Below are positions 34,574 through 45,712 of a stretch of 64,000 nt of DNA, one piece after another (the first letter of the stretch is position 1; every line of letters begins with the position of its first letter). Source of the stretch: Lachnospiraceae bacterium (GTDB lineage: Bacteria; Bacillota; Clostridia; Lachnospirales; Lachnospiraceae). The translations under genes and the position numbers were made by a program. The stretch lies in assembly GCA_017623295.1 (NCBI GenBank), contig JAGAPK010000048.1, forward strand, positions 1-64,000, in the 5' to 3' direction. Under the pieces are notes generated by a model that saw only the letters and a program-made list of their open reading frames with translations, was not told the origin of the DNA and did not search any database.

Positions 34574-35039
34574 TCTTTACCCTCTCTACGCTTATCTCTC
34601 TATGCTTATCTACACATTTTCTAAGCTGATTGATTTCTGTTTCATTCAGGCTATACACAGGCGAATTATCATCTGTTGTATTCTGATTTTCTACTATCAA
34701 CACTTCTCCGTTCTCATCCAGAACGTGATTGTGCCAATATCCCTTTTTAATATTATATATCTTATGCGGAATCATTTCAATCGCTTTAAAATTTTCCGGC
34801 ACTTCTCCTTCCCCCGCAACCAGAAGTGTACAGTGTCCATCTAAAAGCACAAATACTTCATCTGTAAACAGATGTTTCTGCATCCAATTAATATTTTCAC
34901 ATTTTGTATTTTCACAGGATTTCAGTACAGCCACTCTCCATGACTCATAATCTTTCAATGGCATATAGTCTTCCTTCGGAAATCCAAGCATTTCTACTCC
35001 TTCTTCCAAATTAACACTTTTTATTCTTTCTACATTCAT
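34563..35039 (-). CDS. Cupin-like small protein of the glycan locus
   Basis: A 158-residue protein starting MNVERIKSVNLEEGVEMLGF. The middle looks like a cupin beta-barrel (DEVFVLLDGHCTLLVAGEG...YNIKKGYWHNHVLDENGEVLIVENQN), with histidine and glutamate residues that could bind metal. It overlaps the next gene by 11 bp and follows the sugar permease genes. A sugar-acid or isomerase-type role is possible, but I do not recognise a defined family. The start at 35039 is placed by GGAG nine bases upstream. Confidence 0.7.
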   Translation of the reverse strand: MNVERIKSVNLEEGVEMLGFPKEDYMPLKDYESWRVAVLKSCENTKCENINWMQKHLFTDEVFVLLDGHCTLLVAGEGEVPENFKAIEMIPHKIYNIKKGYWHNHVLDENGEVLIVENQNTTDDNSPVYSLNETEINQLRKCVDKHREISVERVKNGK

Positions 35040-35072
35040 TTTCTTTTTCTCCATTCCGTATATTTTATATGC

Positions 35073-35115
35073 AAACAAGGCAATATCCCTTGGGGAAAAG
35101 GATACCGCCTTGTTT
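35073..35115 (-). terminator. Stem-loop after the sugar permease genes
   Basis: AAACAAGGC (35073-35081) pairs with GCCTTGTTT (35107-35115) with a second GGTATCC/GGATATT pairing inside. The U-tract is short (TTGTTTGC), so it is probably a partial terminator or processing site that sets lower expression of the regulatory genes. Confidence 0.6.
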
Positions 35116-35131
35116 ATATAATATTATGTAA

Positions 35132-35968
35132 TTATTCCTTAACACTACCTGCTGAAATACTACTGATAATATATTTCGAACAGAAGCAAAATACAATTAA
35201 AATAGGTACTACTGAAATAGCAACTCCTAAGTAAATCGCACCCTGATTTTTCTGCAAGTCTGTTGCTGCATTCAAGGTTGAAATCATAACCGGTAAAGTC
35301 ATTTTCTCCGGAGAGTTTAACAATATCAATGGAACTAAGTAGTTATTCCAGTTTCCAATAAATGCGCCGATTGCCATAGTTGCAATACCAGGAGACATAA
35401 TCGGAAGAACTATTTTATGGAAAATATGTATTTCACTTGCTCCATCAATTCTTGCTGCTTCCAAAAGTGCTTTTGGCAAAGCAGACTGCACATACTGTCT
35501 TAAGAAAAATACAGTTCCCGGTGCTGCAATTGCCGGAATAATCAATGGTATATATGTATTGACCATATGAAGTTTCTGACAAAGGTTATAGAAACCAATA
35601 AGACTTAACTGTCCCGGAATCATCATAAACACTACAATGACTTTAAATAACAATCCATTTCCCTTGAACTTGTAAACTGCCATTGCATAAGCTGTAATAG
35701 CGGAGAAATAAGCTGTGAGAATGGTTGCCGGAACAGCTACTTTAATACTGTTCCAAAAGCCCTGAAACAAATTAACATAATCGAATAATGCTACCCAATT
35801 TTCTTTTAAGTGTGTACTCGGTATTAATGTGAATGAACGTGTAATTTCTACGCCACTTCTTGTTGCATTGACTATCATCATTAAAAATGGAAGAAGACAA
35901 ACTAATCCAAGCGCAATGAGTGCAACATATAAAGCTCCTTTTTTTATGTTATACCATGTTTTTGCCAT
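35132..35968 (-). CDS. Sugar ABC transporter permease, MalG type
   Basis: A 278-residue inner-membrane permease with six predicted helices and the EAA loop (EAARIDGASEIHIFHKIVLPIMSPG) that docks the ATPase. It begins one base after the MalF-type gene ends and has GGGAGGACGATTAAT upstream. With the MalF partner and the lipoprotein upstream it forms a carbohydrate importer. No ATPase gene lies in the locus, so a shared MsmX-type ATPase elsewhere is expected. The start at 35968 is chosen over a longer frame by this ribosome site. Confidence 0.93.
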   Translation of the reverse strand: MAKTWYNIKKGALYVALIALGLVCLLPFLMMIVNATRSGVEITRSFTLIPSTHLKENWVALFDYVNLFQGFWNSIKVAVPATILTAYFSAITAYAMAVYKFKGNGLLFKVIVVFMMIPGQLSLIGFYNLCQKLHMVNTYIPLIIPAIAAPGTVFFLRQYVQSALPKALLEAARIDGASEIHIFHKIVLPIMSPGIATMAIGAFIGNWNNYLVPLILLNSPEKMTLPVMISTLNAATDLQKNQGAIYLGVAISVVPILIVFCFCSKYIISSISAGSVKE

Positions 35969-35969
35969 A

Positions 35970-36893
35970 TTAATCGTCCTCCCTTCCAAGTGTTTTAAAT
36001 TGGATAATTGATACAATCAATATAATGGCGAATAATGTATATGCAATTGCGGATGCATATCCAACCTGATTTGTTTCAAAACCGAATTTATACAAGTACA
36101 TAACCGATGTCTGTAACGTTCCTGATGGATTACCTGCTGTACCACCACTTATACCATTAATTAAGAATGGTAAATCAAATAACTGCAATCCACCAATTAA
36201 GGATGTGATAAATACATATAACATAATTGGTCTTATAAGTGGTAAGGTAATCTTTCCAAAAGTAGTCCATCGTCCTGCACCATCAATCGCTGCTGCTTCA
36301 AAGTAATCTCTGGAAATACCCTGTACACCGGCCATCAGCATGATGAAGGAATTACCAAACCACATCCACGTCTGAATTACCGAAATTACCCAAGGGGCTG
36401 TTGCACTGGAACCTAACCAGTTTATCTGTTCATCGATAATTCCGATAGATAATAACATCTGATTAAAACTACCATATTTCCAGTCCAATAATGTTTTGAA
36501 AAGAAATGCTACTGATGTAGCGGAGATTAAGTTCGGCAGATAAAATACTGCTCTGAATACACCAAGTCCGCGCATTCTGTATTTCACATCACTAAATACA
36601 ATCGTAAGTAAAAATGCAATACCTAACTGAAGAACAATGTTTAAACTCCACATTTTAATGGTATTCCAAAGACTTCTCCAGAAAAACTTATCTGTCAATA
36701 CTCGTATATAGTTATCGATACCGCTCCATACAGCATCTCCAAATCCTCTATAATTTGTAAAACTCAGATAAAGAGTTCTAAGGACCGGATATACATTAAA
36801 CACAAGAAAGACAATTACAAAAGGCAGTACAAACAGATAGGCTATATTATTAATATTTCTTTTTTTCTTGACTGCAACCTGATTTTTTGCCAT
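35970..36893 (-). CDS. Sugar ABC transporter permease, MalF type
   Basis: A 307-residue permease with six helices. Its EAA loop is EAAAIDGAGRWTTFGKITLPLIRP. It lies between the solute-binding lipoprotein gene and the MalG-type gene. The ATG at 36893 sits seven bases behind GGAGGT, better than the ATG six bases earlier. It belongs to the CUT1 class that imports oligosaccharides; in this locus the likely cargo is a beta-glucan or related oligosaccharide handled by the GH94-like and GH30 enzymes. Confidence 0.93.
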   Translation of the reverse strand: MAKNQVAVKKKRNINNIAYLFVLPFVIVFLVFNVYPVLRTLYLSFTNYRGFGDAVWSGIDNYIRVLTDKFFWRSLWNTIKMWSLNIVLQLGIAFLLTIVFSDVKYRMRGLGVFRAVFYLPNLISATSVAFLFKTLLDWKYGSFNQMLLSIGIIDEQINWLGSSATAPWVISVIQTWMWFGNSFIMLMAGVQGISRDYFEAAAIDGAGRWTTFGKITLPLIRPIMLYVFITSLIGGLQLFDLPFLINGISGGTAGNPSGTLQTSVMYLYKFGFETNQVGYASAIAYTLFAIILIVSIIQFKTLGREDD

Positions 36894-36967
36894 TATCATT
36901 ACCTCCGTTCTTAGGGCAGAGGGGGCAGTCCCTCTATCCGTCTGCCCCTGCCTGTTGTTTTACTTTA

Positions 36968-38392
36968 TTATCTATTTACTGTAATTTCTGGATATGTAGA
37001 TTCTACTTCGTCATAGAATCCCTGAATTGCTTCATCCTTTGTCTTTTCACCCTGTTTAATAGCTGTGATTGCATTAGCCCATGCATCTCCAATTGCCTTG
37101 TCATATCTGGTTACTTTAGAGTAATCAATTCCTTTGGCCTGCTCTAACCAGAATTTGTACAACTGCTGTCCACCATAGATTTCATTTGCATCTTCTGCAT
37201 GTGCTTCCAATACAGGAATTAAGGAAACTGTATCACCCTGAGATACTTCAATCCACCAGTTAGCTGTATCTTCGTTCAAAGTACAGAACTGTAAGAAATC
37301 CCATGCAAGTTCTTTTCTTTCAGACTGAGAAGAGATACCGATGAATGTACCACCACCAAATCCGTAAGATGGACCAGAGCAAACGCCCCATTTACCGGAT
37401 GTTTCCTGTACGTTATCTCTCATTGTAAGAACGCCCCAGGAAGGAAGTCCGAATGCGAATACAGTTGTTGTATCCATATCTGCTGTTGCTTCAGCAAACT
37501 GTTCTGCATCCCATACGTTTACGGAATCATCTGCATAACTCTGAACTTCTGCTGTAAGAATCGGTACTTCGCCAGCCATAGCCTGATACCAAGGTGTTGA
37601 CCACTGGTTTGCATATGCTGTTAAATCGTTCTGATATAATTCGATACAAAGATCCATATAATCATATCTGCCCTGATCTACATTTAAAGTTCCATCGATA
37701 ACCCATGCAGAATCTCCTGAGAAGTAGTTAATTTCTGCATCAGATGCGAAGATTCTGTAACCTGCATCTTTTAATGTCTGAGCTGTCTCAAGGATTGTAT
37801 CGTAATCTGCAAATAATTTGCCGATTTCTTCCGGATCATCTGTTCCAAATACTTCTGTTGCAATATCTCTTCTATAGTAAATACCAGCTGGTGTAATCTG
37901 ATAAGAGATTGCTCTCTGGATTCCTTCGGAGTCCTGACCAACTTCCCATACATAATCTACAATCTGGTCTGCATAATCCTGTGCATTGTATGGTGCCTGA
38001 TTTAAATCTTCAAAATATCCTGCATCATAGAAATCTTCCAACATCTGTGGCTCACCTACGATGATATCCGGTTCTGTCTGTCCGCCATTCAAAGCTGTCT
38101 GAACTTTTGTTACATAGTTTGCTGGTTCGATAACTACTGTTTCAATTGTTACGTTTGGATTTGCTTCCATGTATTTATCTGCAAACTGCTGTAAATCTGC
38201 TGCAAGAGTCCAAACGACTAATTTGTCATCACCTGTAGCTGTTGCCTCGTCTGATGCGGCTGCTTCCTCTGTTGTTGCTGCATCACTATTTGTTTCTGTT
38301 GTGCTGTCAGTTGCACTTTCACTGCCACATGCAGTCATGGATAATACCATTGTTCCAACTAACATTGCTGAAATAAGTTTTTTCAGTTTCAT
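36968..38392 (-). CDS. Sugar-binding lipoprotein of the ABC importer
   Basis: A 474-residue extracellular solute-binding protein family 1 member. The signal peptide ends in the lipobox LSMTAC (Cys24), followed by a Ser/Thr/Ala/Glu-rich linker. The mature domain contains VVWTLAADLQQFADKYMEAN and TALNGGQTEPDIIVGEPQ, typical of oligosaccharide binding. It starts its own probable transcription unit: a TATAAT -10 element and the 17-bp CTAAAAAAATGATACCT motif lie upstream. The MalF and MalG genes follow. The start at 38392 has AAAGGAGGATTATTT upstream. Confidence 0.93.
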   Translation of the reverse strand: MKLKKLISAMLVGTMVLSMTACGSESATDSTTETNSDAATTEEAAASDEATATGDDKLVVWTLAADLQQFADKYMEANPNVTIETVVIEPANYVTKVQTALNGGQTEPDIIVGEPQMLEDFYDAGYFEDLNQAPYNAQDYADQIVDYVWEVGQDSEGIQRAISYQITPAGIYYRRDIATEVFGTDDPEEIGKLFADYDTILETAQTLKDAGYRIFASDAEINYFSGDSAWVIDGTLNVDQGRYDYMDLCIELYQNDLTAYANQWSTPWYQAMAGEVPILTAEVQSYADDSVNVWDAEQFAEATADMDTTTVFAFGLPSWGVLTMRDNVQETSGKWGVCSGPSYGFGGGTFIGISSQSERKELAWDFLQFCTLNEDTANWWIEVSQGDTVSLIPVLEAHAEDANEIYGGQQLYKFWLEQAKGIDYSKVTRYDKAIGDAWANAITAIKQGEKTKDEAIQGFYDEVESTYPEITVNR

Positions 38393-38491
38393 AAATAATC
38401 CTCCTTTTTTGTTCAACATTTCTTTTGTTTTCTGTTGTTAATTAAATTATATCTATCCGACCTATTCGTTATAATGACTCAAATTTTAAAA

Positions 38492-38508
38492 AGGTATCAT
38501 TTTTTTAG
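38492..38508 (-). promoter_or_regulatory. 17-bp activator motif upstream of the sugar-binding lipoprotein gene
   Basis: CTAAAAAAATGATACCT on the minus strand is identical to the element upstream of the beta-helix gene (47638-47654). In both places a -10-like element (TATAAT here, TAAAAT there) begins about 41 bases downstream. It overlaps the stop codon of the GH30 gene. It is a candidate site for the YesN-like regulator. Confidence 0.65.
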
Positions 38509-39842
38509 TAACAAATTGTACAAATGGAATGTGGTTTTACAGTCACTTCTATTCCACAACCTGCCTCACGTACGGTTACCGGAACCTCTTTTTCTGTCTT
38601 ATTTAACAAAACAAGTACTCTTTCCCCATCCGGATTTAAAAAAGCGGTTGCTTCTATATTATCTGTATAACGTGTTGTGCCGATTCTAACAGCACCAGAC
38701 TTGATATAACGGCTGAAATGACCAATGTAATAATATGTCAATCTCTTCTCATAGCTGTCTTCTGCTGCATTGCACATAATCGGTGCGGCACAGAAATTTC
38801 CAACATGGTTAGGACCACCCTTTTCATCCAGAAGCAGATTCCAATCCAGGGAAGCGCTAATACCTGCATTCAAATTTCCTAAAATGTCGTGTGCATACAT
38901 CTCTGCTTTATCAATTTCTCCGGAATCTGCAAAACGTGAATACTCTACACAGCCTTCCGTAAAGAATACTTCCTTGTCAGGGTACTGTTTCTTAATCAGT
39001 TCGATTGCTTCAAAATGGTCGCCTGTATACCAGTGAATTGCAGCACCTTTTACATATTTTCTTGCGGTTTCATCTGCAACCGTTTCTTTAAATCTCTGAT
39101 AAGCTTCTTCCTTGTTGTGATCCCACACAAAAATTCCTACATCTGCAAGTCCCGCCTTCTCCAGAGTCGGTCCTAAATACTCTCTGACAAACAGGCTCTC
39201 ATCTTCTGAAGTATAAATACAGGAATCCCATGTCTGCACTGCCATCGGCTCATTCTGTACTGTTAAATATTCAATTGGAATTCCGGCTTCCTTGTAAGCC
39301 TTGATAAAACGTACAAAATAATCTGCCCAAAGCTGGTAATATTCTTTTTTCAAGCTTCCGCCGTGATTCATTTCGCCGTTTGTCTTCATAAATGCCGGCG
39401 GTGACCAGGGAGACATCAAAAACTCCATATCCTGCTTACATTCTTCCTGTGCATCTTTTACCATCGGAATAATCTCTTCGAAATCATGTGCAATGGAGAA
39501 TGTTTCTAACTGCGTATCTCCTTCTTCTATATAAGTATAATTTCCAAGTGCAAAATCGCAGCTGTTCATATGCACTCTTCCGAGATTGTAACGAAGACCT
39601 TTTTCTCCGAAATATGCTTCTGTCAGCTCCTTCTTTTTCGCATCACTCATACCTGCATAGTTATGTGCTGCAGCCTCTGTAAATGCTCCACCAAAACCAC
39701 GCATTGTCTGATAGGTGACTTCCGGATACACGTTGACAACATGCATACAGTCCTGCATTTCTTTTGCTTCCTGCTCTACTGTTTCCCAATATTTTCCAGC
39801 TTTGTAATCTGTCACTACGGTTGTTATTTTTTTCATACTCAT
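38505..39842 (-). CDS. Glycoside hydrolase family 30 beta-glycosidase
   Basis: A 445-residue enzyme with a TIM barrel (about residues 40-370) and a C-terminal beta-sandwich. Family landmarks are RGFGGAFTEAAA near residue 48, the acid/base glutamate in LTVQNEPMAVQTWDS and the nucleophile glutamate in VFFTEGCVE. There is no signal peptide, so it works in the cytosol. GH30 members act on beta-glucosidic or related linkages; together with the GH94-like phosphorylases it points to breakdown of an imported beta-glucan or beta-glucoside. The exact linkage cannot be read. Confidence 0.92.
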   Translation of the reverse strand: MSMKKITTVVTDYKAGKYWETVEQEAKEMQDCMHVVNVYPEVTYQTMRGFGGAFTEAAAHNYAGMSDAKKKELTEAYFGEKGLRYNLGRVHMNSCDFALGNYTYIEEGDTQLETFSIAHDFEEIIPMVKDAQEECKQDMEFLMSPWSPPAFMKTNGEMNHGGSLKKEYYQLWADYFVRFIKAYKEAGIPIEYLTVQNEPMAVQTWDSCIYTSEDESLFVREYLGPTLEKAGLADVGIFVWDHNKEEAYQRFKETVADETARKYVKGAAIHWYTGDHFEAIELIKKQYPDKEVFFTEGCVEYSRFADSGEIDKAEMYAHDILGNLNAGISASLDWNLLLDEKGGPNHVGNFCAAPIMCNAAEDSYEKRLTYYYIGHFSRYIKSGAVRIGTTRYTDNIEATAFLNPDGERVLVLLNKTEKEVPVTVREAGCGIEVTVKPHSICTICY

Positions 39843-39866
39843 AAACCTTCTCCCTTCTTTATCACT

Positions 39867-42800
39867 TTATGCAAGTGTAATTTCTATCTTAGCAATTTTA
39901 CGTTCACGAATATCTTCCGCTATTTTTCCGGTTACATATTCTGCCGCAGTATCTGCTTCGTTCTGATTTTTATAAATAAAGTGCATATTGGTTATCTGAT
40001 AATTTCCCGGAATATAATCCTTTTTCTCTTCTAATATATACTTCACTTCGATTTCTCCAAGCAGAGTGGTTGTCACTTTACCATCCTCTGAAACCAGATA
40101 TTGTGGAATTGCCGGTCTTGGCATAAAAGCAAGTTCTGCATTTTTCATGGTGAAAACGTTTTTTCCAAACATCATCAATTTCCACATACTGATAAATTCA
40201 ATTGTAGAACCGGAAAGTCTTGCCACAAATCCTTTGCCGTGATACTTCTCATTTGGATTTTTGCTGCTTGCAATGAAAGATGAATTTTCATAAATGCTTC
40301 TTCCATAAACTTCCGGATCTAAGAATGGCACTGCTGCTTTATGGAAATCCTCAAAAAATTCTTCATACATACCGCTCTTTAAAAGCTCCAGCAAATATTT
40401 GTATTCCATATGAAGCCAGATGGATTCATTTTCTAACCATCCCGGTGTAAACGCTCTTGCTCTTCCAAGTTCATAGGAAGCGTTTTCCAAAGAGGCATTT
40501 ACCTTATACATAGAAAGCTTTTCATCATATAAGTCACTCTTTTTAATGTTATTGTATAATTCCTTTTTCTTTTCCATCGGCTGTTCCAGTTTTAAGTAAC
40601 GGACCGGTCCTTCCAGAAAATATGGAACCTGTTTTACTTCAAAATGAAGTGGTTTAATACCATCTTTGTGCTTCTCATATTCCGATACTTCATAATAGAA
40701 ATAGGTCGGGCAAATCCCATTGCCCAATGTGCAGGCTTTCTCAATACCATGCTCTACTGTCTGTTTCCATTCCTTCAAAACAGCAGCCAGTTCCTTACTC
40801 TGGTATACACTCTTCTTACCGGATACACCGGAGAAAGTTTTATCACGATACATTTCTTTGACATCATTAATACGATTCCAGAAGGAAATTACTTCCCCAT
40901 CACCGGAAATATTTTCTTTTTCCAGACGATTTACCAGATGCAGTTCATCAATCAGATTTCCAAGTTCCTCTGTAATGCGAACTTCTTCCGAGTATCTCTC
41001 CAATGCAGAAATCGTATACTGAAGCATTCTTCCAAGTTCATAGGTTTCTGACATGGAGGAACCGAAGATTCCCGGCATTCCGTTTAATGCATCATACCAG
41101 CCCGGTTTGCCGCCTTCCATTTCCACGCCCATACCATAAGCATCCAGCGTAGCAAACTTTGTCGCACATAAAAGTAACAATTTTTCCATCAGACTTACTT
41201 TTAAGATTTCACCCTTACCAAAGTCTGTTCTTACCAGTTTCTCTGTTGTGTTTCGCTTACTTTCTTCATTGAGTGCGTGGTACTGGCGAAGTCCCTGTGC
41301 TGTTTCTTCATAACGTTTTCCTCTGCGGTTTACGTTTATCTGAGAGAGGAAGTAAGTATAATCCTCTTCATAAAGCATTTCTTTTTCTTTCTCAGGATTT
41401 ACTTCCAGATAGTCTTCAATTAAATCCAGATTATAAGTCCAGTGATCTGTCCAATAGCCTTCTCCGAATTTACCATTTACCAGACTGTCTGCAAAATCAA
41501 TAATCTGATAAAATAAAGATTCGTTCCATTTTTCTAATACTTCATCTAACTTTGCCCACAAAGTTCCCGGTGTAAATGGGTTCTCTGTAAATGCAATAAG
41601 TTCTTCTGCCTTCTCCTTCGGGAACTCTTTAAACAGTGTTTCCGCTTTTTCTCTTTCCATCTGATAAGTCAGTTTTTCCACACCAAGAGGATTGTAACCG
41701 TCAAGCTGTATCAGGCTGTAAAATTCCTTAATATTTTCTCTGCCTACAAATGGTGCAAAGAATGTATCACATCTACGGTTCTGATTCACATCACGGAAAT
41801 TTCCGTTGCCTTGTGAATATAATTCCGGAAGCATGGAAAAGTAATTGTAATCTCTTTCCAAATCTCCGTGCTTTCTGGAATATACATAAAAGAGTTTATT
41901 ATTTCCAAGCTGTATCGGATATCCACCTCTTAATACGTTATCCATATATGTATATCTGCAATAAATGTCAAATTCTTCGGAAGCGGTCTTGGTTTCAATT
42001 CCTTTGCAAAGCTCATTTGTCAACGCTTCTGCTTCTTCCATTTTGGCTTCAAAATAACCTGCATCTTTCTTTTCTTTCAAAAACTGATGCAAATATTCTT
42101 TCTTTTCTACCTGACCGATAATTTCATATATGGTCAACGATTCGCCTGCCTGAAGTGTCTTCTTAGTACCATAAAAGCTACATGGCAGATTGTTCATAGT
42201 AATCTGTTTGGATTCCAGAATACAATCCAGACCATCCTCTGCAAAACGTACGGCGTTCTGTAAAGAACAGTCATAGGCAAAAATCAGCTCCGGGTCTACG
42301 ATTGGTAAAAGTCGCTCACCGTCTTCCAGACAACCAATCGAGAAGTTACCTCCTTCAATTGCCGAAACAACCGTCGTATCCTCTATACTTGCTCTTACAC
42401 GGTAAAATGGTGCTTTGTTTTCCACATCCTCTACCTGCATCCACGCTTTTGCTGTCTGAGTCATATTTTTCATATTTTCCATGTCCACTCCATAAGGAAT
42501 GACAGCCGGCATACCATCCAGGATTTCTAATTCAATTGCTTCTTCTGCCTTATTGGTTACGGTAACTTTTCTGACAAGGCCACCAATTCTTTCTCCCGGA
42601 AGTGTAAAATAATCTACCTGAGTCTGAAGCTGTTCTTCTTTATTTTCCTCCAGAATAGAAAGGCTGTTCATACGGATTATCATATCCTGCTCTTTCTGTT
42701 CATCTGCAAAACATTCCATATAATTTCCGTTTTTACGAAGGAAAGTACGAAATCCCGTTCTTTTCACATTCTGATATGCTACATGTGCCGGATAAAACTC

Positions 42801-42974
42801 CATGATAGCGTGATCCTTATTATCCACACCAAAGCTGACAACACACTGTCCTCTATTCACATAGTAACACCAGATTGGAGTACCTCTCATACCTGCAATT
42901 CCCGGCAAGAAACTTGCAAAAGTAGATTTTTTCCCATATCCGTTCATGATAAATTCTTCTTTTTTACGTTCCAT
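39867..42974 (-). CDS. Large GH94-like (clan GH-Q) phosphorylase-type protein
   Basis: A 1035-residue cytosolic protein with an N-terminal beta-sandwich and a large (alpha/alpha)6 barrel. It carries [49 protein letters not shown] and a terminal [16 protein letters not shown] segment. The general build is that of oligosaccharide phosphorylases of the GH94/GH149/GH161 kind, which use phosphate to release glucose-1-phosphate. The assignment to a particular family is uncertain. It lies two bases after the second GH94-like gene and upstream of GH30 in one operon. Confidence 0.72.
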   Translation of the reverse strand: MERKKEEFIMNGYGKKSTFASFLPGIAGMRGTPIWCYYVNRGQCVVSFGVDNKDHAIMEFYPAHVAYQNVKRTGFRTFLRKNGNYMECFADEQKEQDMIIRMNSLSILEENKEEQLQTQVDYFTLPGERIGGLVRKVTVTNKAEEAIELEILDGMPAVIPYGVDMENMKNMTQTAKAWMQVEDVENKAPFYRVRASIEDTTVVSAIEGGNFSIGCLEDGERLLPIVDPELIFAYDCSLQNAVRFAEDGLDCILESKQITMNNLPCSFYGTKKTLQAGESLTIYEIIGQVEKKEYLHQFLKEKKDAGYFEAKMEEAEALTNELCKGIETKTASEEFDIYCRYTYMDNVLRGGYPIQLGNNKLFYVYSRKHGDLERDYNYFSMLPELYSQGNGNFRDVNQNRRCDTFFAPFVGRENIKEFYSLIQLDGYNPLGVEKLTYQMEREKAETLFKEFPKEKAEELIAFTENPFTPGTLWAKLDEVLEKWNESLFYQIIDFADSLVNGKFGEGYWTDHWTYNLDLIEDYLEVNPEKEKEMLYEEDYTYFLSQINVNRRGKRYEETAQGLRQYHALNEESKRNTTEKLVRTDFGKGEILKVSLMEKLLLLCATKFATLDAYGMGVEMEGGKPGWYDALNGMPGIFGSSMSETYELGRMLQYTISALERYSEEVRITEELGNLIDELHLVNRLEKENISGDGEVISFWNRINDVKEMYRDKTFSGVSGKKSVYQSKELAAVLKEWKQTVEHGIEKACTLGNGICPTYFYYEVSEYEKHKDGIKPLHFEVKQVPYFLEGPVRYLKLEQPMEKKKELYNNIKKSDLYDEKLSMYKVNASLENASYELGRARAFTPGWLENESIWLHMEYKYLLELLKSGMYEEFFEDFHKAAVPFLDPEVYGRSIYENSSFIASSKNPNEKYHGKGFVARLSGSTIEFISMWKLMMFGKNVFTMKNAELAFMPRPAIPQYLVSEDGKVTTTLLGEIEVKYILEEKKDYIPGNYQITNMHFIYKNQNEADTAAEYVTGKIAEDIRERKIAKIEITLA

Positions 42975-42976
42975 AA

Positions 42977-45697
42977 CTATTCCTCCCTTTTCCCCAATGT
43001 AATTTCAATTCTATGTGTGTTCTCTGACAGATAATCTATATCTGATTTTTTAAGAACCGCACAGCCTTGACATCCATTTTCAATTATTTCCAGTGCATTT
43101 CCTTCCATCACTGCTGCCCTTATACAATACTCATCAACTTCCAGCTTCTCCGGATTCTCGATTATGACCTCAAACAGTTTTCCGGCAAATGGAAGCTCTA
43201 ATTTTGCCTTTTTATCTTTATCAAATTGTGATTTCATAAGCTTCGGACTGATTTCTAAATTTCCTGCTTTTCCCCTGACTCCAAAACTTTCTGTAATCAG
43301 TGTAAGCATATACCAGCTGGCAGCTCCGGTCAGATAATGATACATTCCTCTTCCTTTTGCATTGAAGTATTCAGGAATGCCCGGATAGATTTTGCTTGTT
43401 TCAAAATCCATCGCTGCATCTGCAAGTGCCTGTAATGCTTTGTGTCCTTCCTTTGCGAAGCCTCGTCTGTATAATGCATTTGCATACATTACTGCCATAT
43501 GGGAAAATACTGCTCCATTTTCCTTCTCTCCATAGGCAAAGCCAAACATTCTTCCCAGATCCGTTTTCACTTCATGGAAATCCGTATTCAGACGATAACC
43601 GCCCTGCTTCTTATCATATAAATATTTATCAGCACTATTGGTAATTTCTTTAATCTGTTCCTCTGTTGCCGTTCCGCTCATAATGGAAAATACCTGACCT
43701 GTCAGCATCATGCGTGCCCCATTTTCATGGTTGCCTTCCACCTGTCTGCCGTTATTGTCATAATAACCGTTAAACCAGCCATTTCCTTCTGCATCCGTTA
43801 CCCACTCAGTCTGGCGGATATGTTCCATCATCCAGTCCGCTTTTTGTCTTAAACTTTCTGCAAGCTCACTTATTTTGACACTTACGGTTTTTCCACTGAT
43901 ACTATGTCTGCAAACCTTACTGTATTGAAGTAACAGTTCATTCTTCTCTTCTACATTTTCCAGTAACTCTTTCTCTGTTTTCAGAAGTTCCAACATTTCA
44001 ACTGCTATTTCAATTTCTGCTTTGCCTGTGGCTTTCTCCAATAGTTCTGCATATTCAGCCAAATCTCTTAAATTTCCCGCATATGCATTAGAAAAAGCAA
44101 CACTCTCACCGCGTTTATCTGCCATATCCAAAGCATCATTCCAGTCTGCGCCACGCAGTTTAATGTGATTGTGTTCGCCGACCTCATAAAATGCACATAA
44201 ATTTTGCAATAGTAAGTGCTCTAACACCGTTCCGTAATAAACATTTCCTTCCATATCCTTCTGTTTATTTCCGTAATCCTCATTCCATTGTTCATCTATG
44301 GCAGTGCCACGTTCTACTTGCTTATCTTTGAAATAATTCACTTTCTGATTCAGAATTTCAATATCGCCGGTCTGGTCGATATACAGTTTGGTAGTAAAAA
44401 ACGGCCATACTCCATGATCCATCCAGACTCTCGTAATATTGTTACGATCTGCAATAAATTCGCCCTGCTTTGCTCCAATAATGGTAGCATTCGTTCCATC
44501 CATACGCACACCACCAAAGTTATCCAGAAGCATCTGTCTTACTCCATCCGGATTCATCAAAAGGAGTGCCAGACAGTCCTGCCATAAATCTCGCCATCCT
44601 CTTCCGCCTTTTCCGTAATCATGATGCGGTAAAAAGGAACAGCCGTAAATTCTTCTTAAGATAGGCTGGAAACTTACCCATAGCATGTAATTGTCAAAGT
44701 TCTTATCTCCAGTGTGATATGAAATATTAACTTTTTCCTGCCAATAATCTCTGGTTTTATTTAGTGCTTTTTCTACTTTTTCTTTCGAATCATAGGCTTT
44801 CACGATATCCGCTATTTCTTCCGCATTTTCCGTTGCACCAAGAAGAATCGTATAAGTCGTATGTTCTCCTGTTTCTAATACCATCTTTTCAAATTTGAGT
44901 CCGCCAACGGCTTCTTTTCCGTCCAATTCCACACCTGCCGGAACTCCCGGTTGATTTTCTATAACTGCAAGCGGTCTTGTATAACTTCCACCTTCGCCGA
45001 TATAGTCTTCTGCTATCGGATAGAAGGATTCAGGATTTCTTCCATCTCCTGTTACACCACATACAAAATAGTTGATATTGTTCAGCTGATGACCTCTTTC
45101 ATCAAAAGAAAGTGTCGGTCTTACTACAACACCTTCTTTCTTGGTAGAAATACGATGTAACAAAGAAGTTACGTGTCTGTGATCTCTAATATTGTCTGCA
45201 CTTCTTCCATAAATCGGAATCGCTGCAATTGGTGTAAACTCCACACGCATTTTTCCAATGTTTGTAATTTCCACCTGCATAATTTCTACGTTATGGTCTA
45301 ATGGTACAAAGGATGTTACCTTTGATTCCAACTGGTATTTTCTCGATTTTCTCGTCACTGTCTGCCACATCAATCCTGCGGCTAATTCACTTTCATCCTG
45401 ACAATCTGTGAATTTCTTATATTCCTCTTCCGCTGATACCCCTGTGACCGACCAGCTTCCCATGCCATCTATCTGACACCAGAAATTTCTGGTAGAACGA
45501 TTGTTATGTAAATTTTCCACACTGACAGGTTCCAAAATAAAGGCGTTCTGATTAATCTTGCTGTCTCCACCCAGATTCGGAGTTAATGCACTCTTGATTC
45601 CATTTTCTCCTGCTACCGGAAAATACTGATAACTATAATTCTCCGGTGCTTTCAATGTAAATGTTCCTTTCTCGTCTAAAAACTGGTAACTTGCCAT
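42977..45697 (-). CDS. GH94-family beta-glycoside phosphorylase
   Basis: A 906-residue enzyme with an N-terminal beta-sandwich (residues 1-280) and an (alpha/alpha)6 catalytic barrel. GH94 landmarks are [19 protein letters not shown] and [22 protein letters not shown], the latter holding the catalytic aspartate region, plus [17 protein letters not shown] and [10 protein letters not shown] near the C-terminus. It probably phosphorolyses an imported beta-glucoside (cellobiose-, laminaribiose- or sophorose-type) to glucose-1-phosphate. The start has GAGGAGGAGCAGAAAA upstream. The precise linkage is not determinable. Confidence 0.9.
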   Translation of the reverse strand: MASYQFLDEKGTFTLKAPENYSYQYFPVAGENGIKSALTPNLGGDSKINQNAFILEPVSVENLHNNRSTRNFWCQIDGMGSWSVTGVSAEEEYKKFTDCQDESELAAGLMWQTVTRKSRKYQLESKVTSFVPLDHNVEIMQVEITNIGKMRVEFTPIAAIPIYGRSADNIRDHRHVTSLLHRISTKKEGVVVRPTLSFDERGHQLNNINYFVCGVTGDGRNPESFYPIAEDYIGEGGSYTRPLAVIENQPGVPAGVELDGKEAVGGLKFEKMVLETGEHTTYTILLGATENAEEIADIVKAYDSKEKVEKALNKTRDYWQEKVNISYHTGDKNFDNYMLWVSFQPILRRIYGCSFLPHHDYGKGGRGWRDLWQDCLALLLMNPDGVRQMLLDNFGGVRMDGTNATIIGAKQGEFIADRNNITRVWMDHGVWPFFTTKLYIDQTGDIEILNQKVNYFKDKQVERGTAIDEQWNEDYGNKQKDMEGNVYYGTVLEHLLLQNLCAFYEVGEHNHIKLRGADWNDALDMADKRGESVAFSNAYAGNLRDLAEYAELLEKATGKAEIEIAVEMLELLKTEKELLENVEEKNELLLQYSKVCRHSISGKTVSVKISELAESLRQKADWMMEHIRQTEWVTDAEGNGWFNGYYDNNGRQVEGNHENGARMMLTGQVFSIMSGTATEEQIKEITNSADKYLYDKKQGGYRLNTDFHEVKTDLGRMFGFAYGEKENGAVFSHMAVMYANALYRRGFAKEGHKALQALADAAMDFETSKIYPGIPEYFNAKGRGMYHYLTGAASWYMLTLITESFGVRGKAGNLEISPKLMKSQFDKDKKAKLELPFAGKLFEVIIENPEKLEVDEYCIRAAVMEGNALEIIENGCQGCAVLKKSDIDYLSENTHRIEITLGKREE

Positions 45698-45712
45698 TTT
45701 TCTGCTCCTCCT

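Noticed and set aside
38230..38330. Low-complexity stretch as a separate small ORF on the plus strand
   Set aside because: It is the Ser/Thr/Ala/Glu-rich linker behind the lipobox of the sugar-binding lipoprotein.
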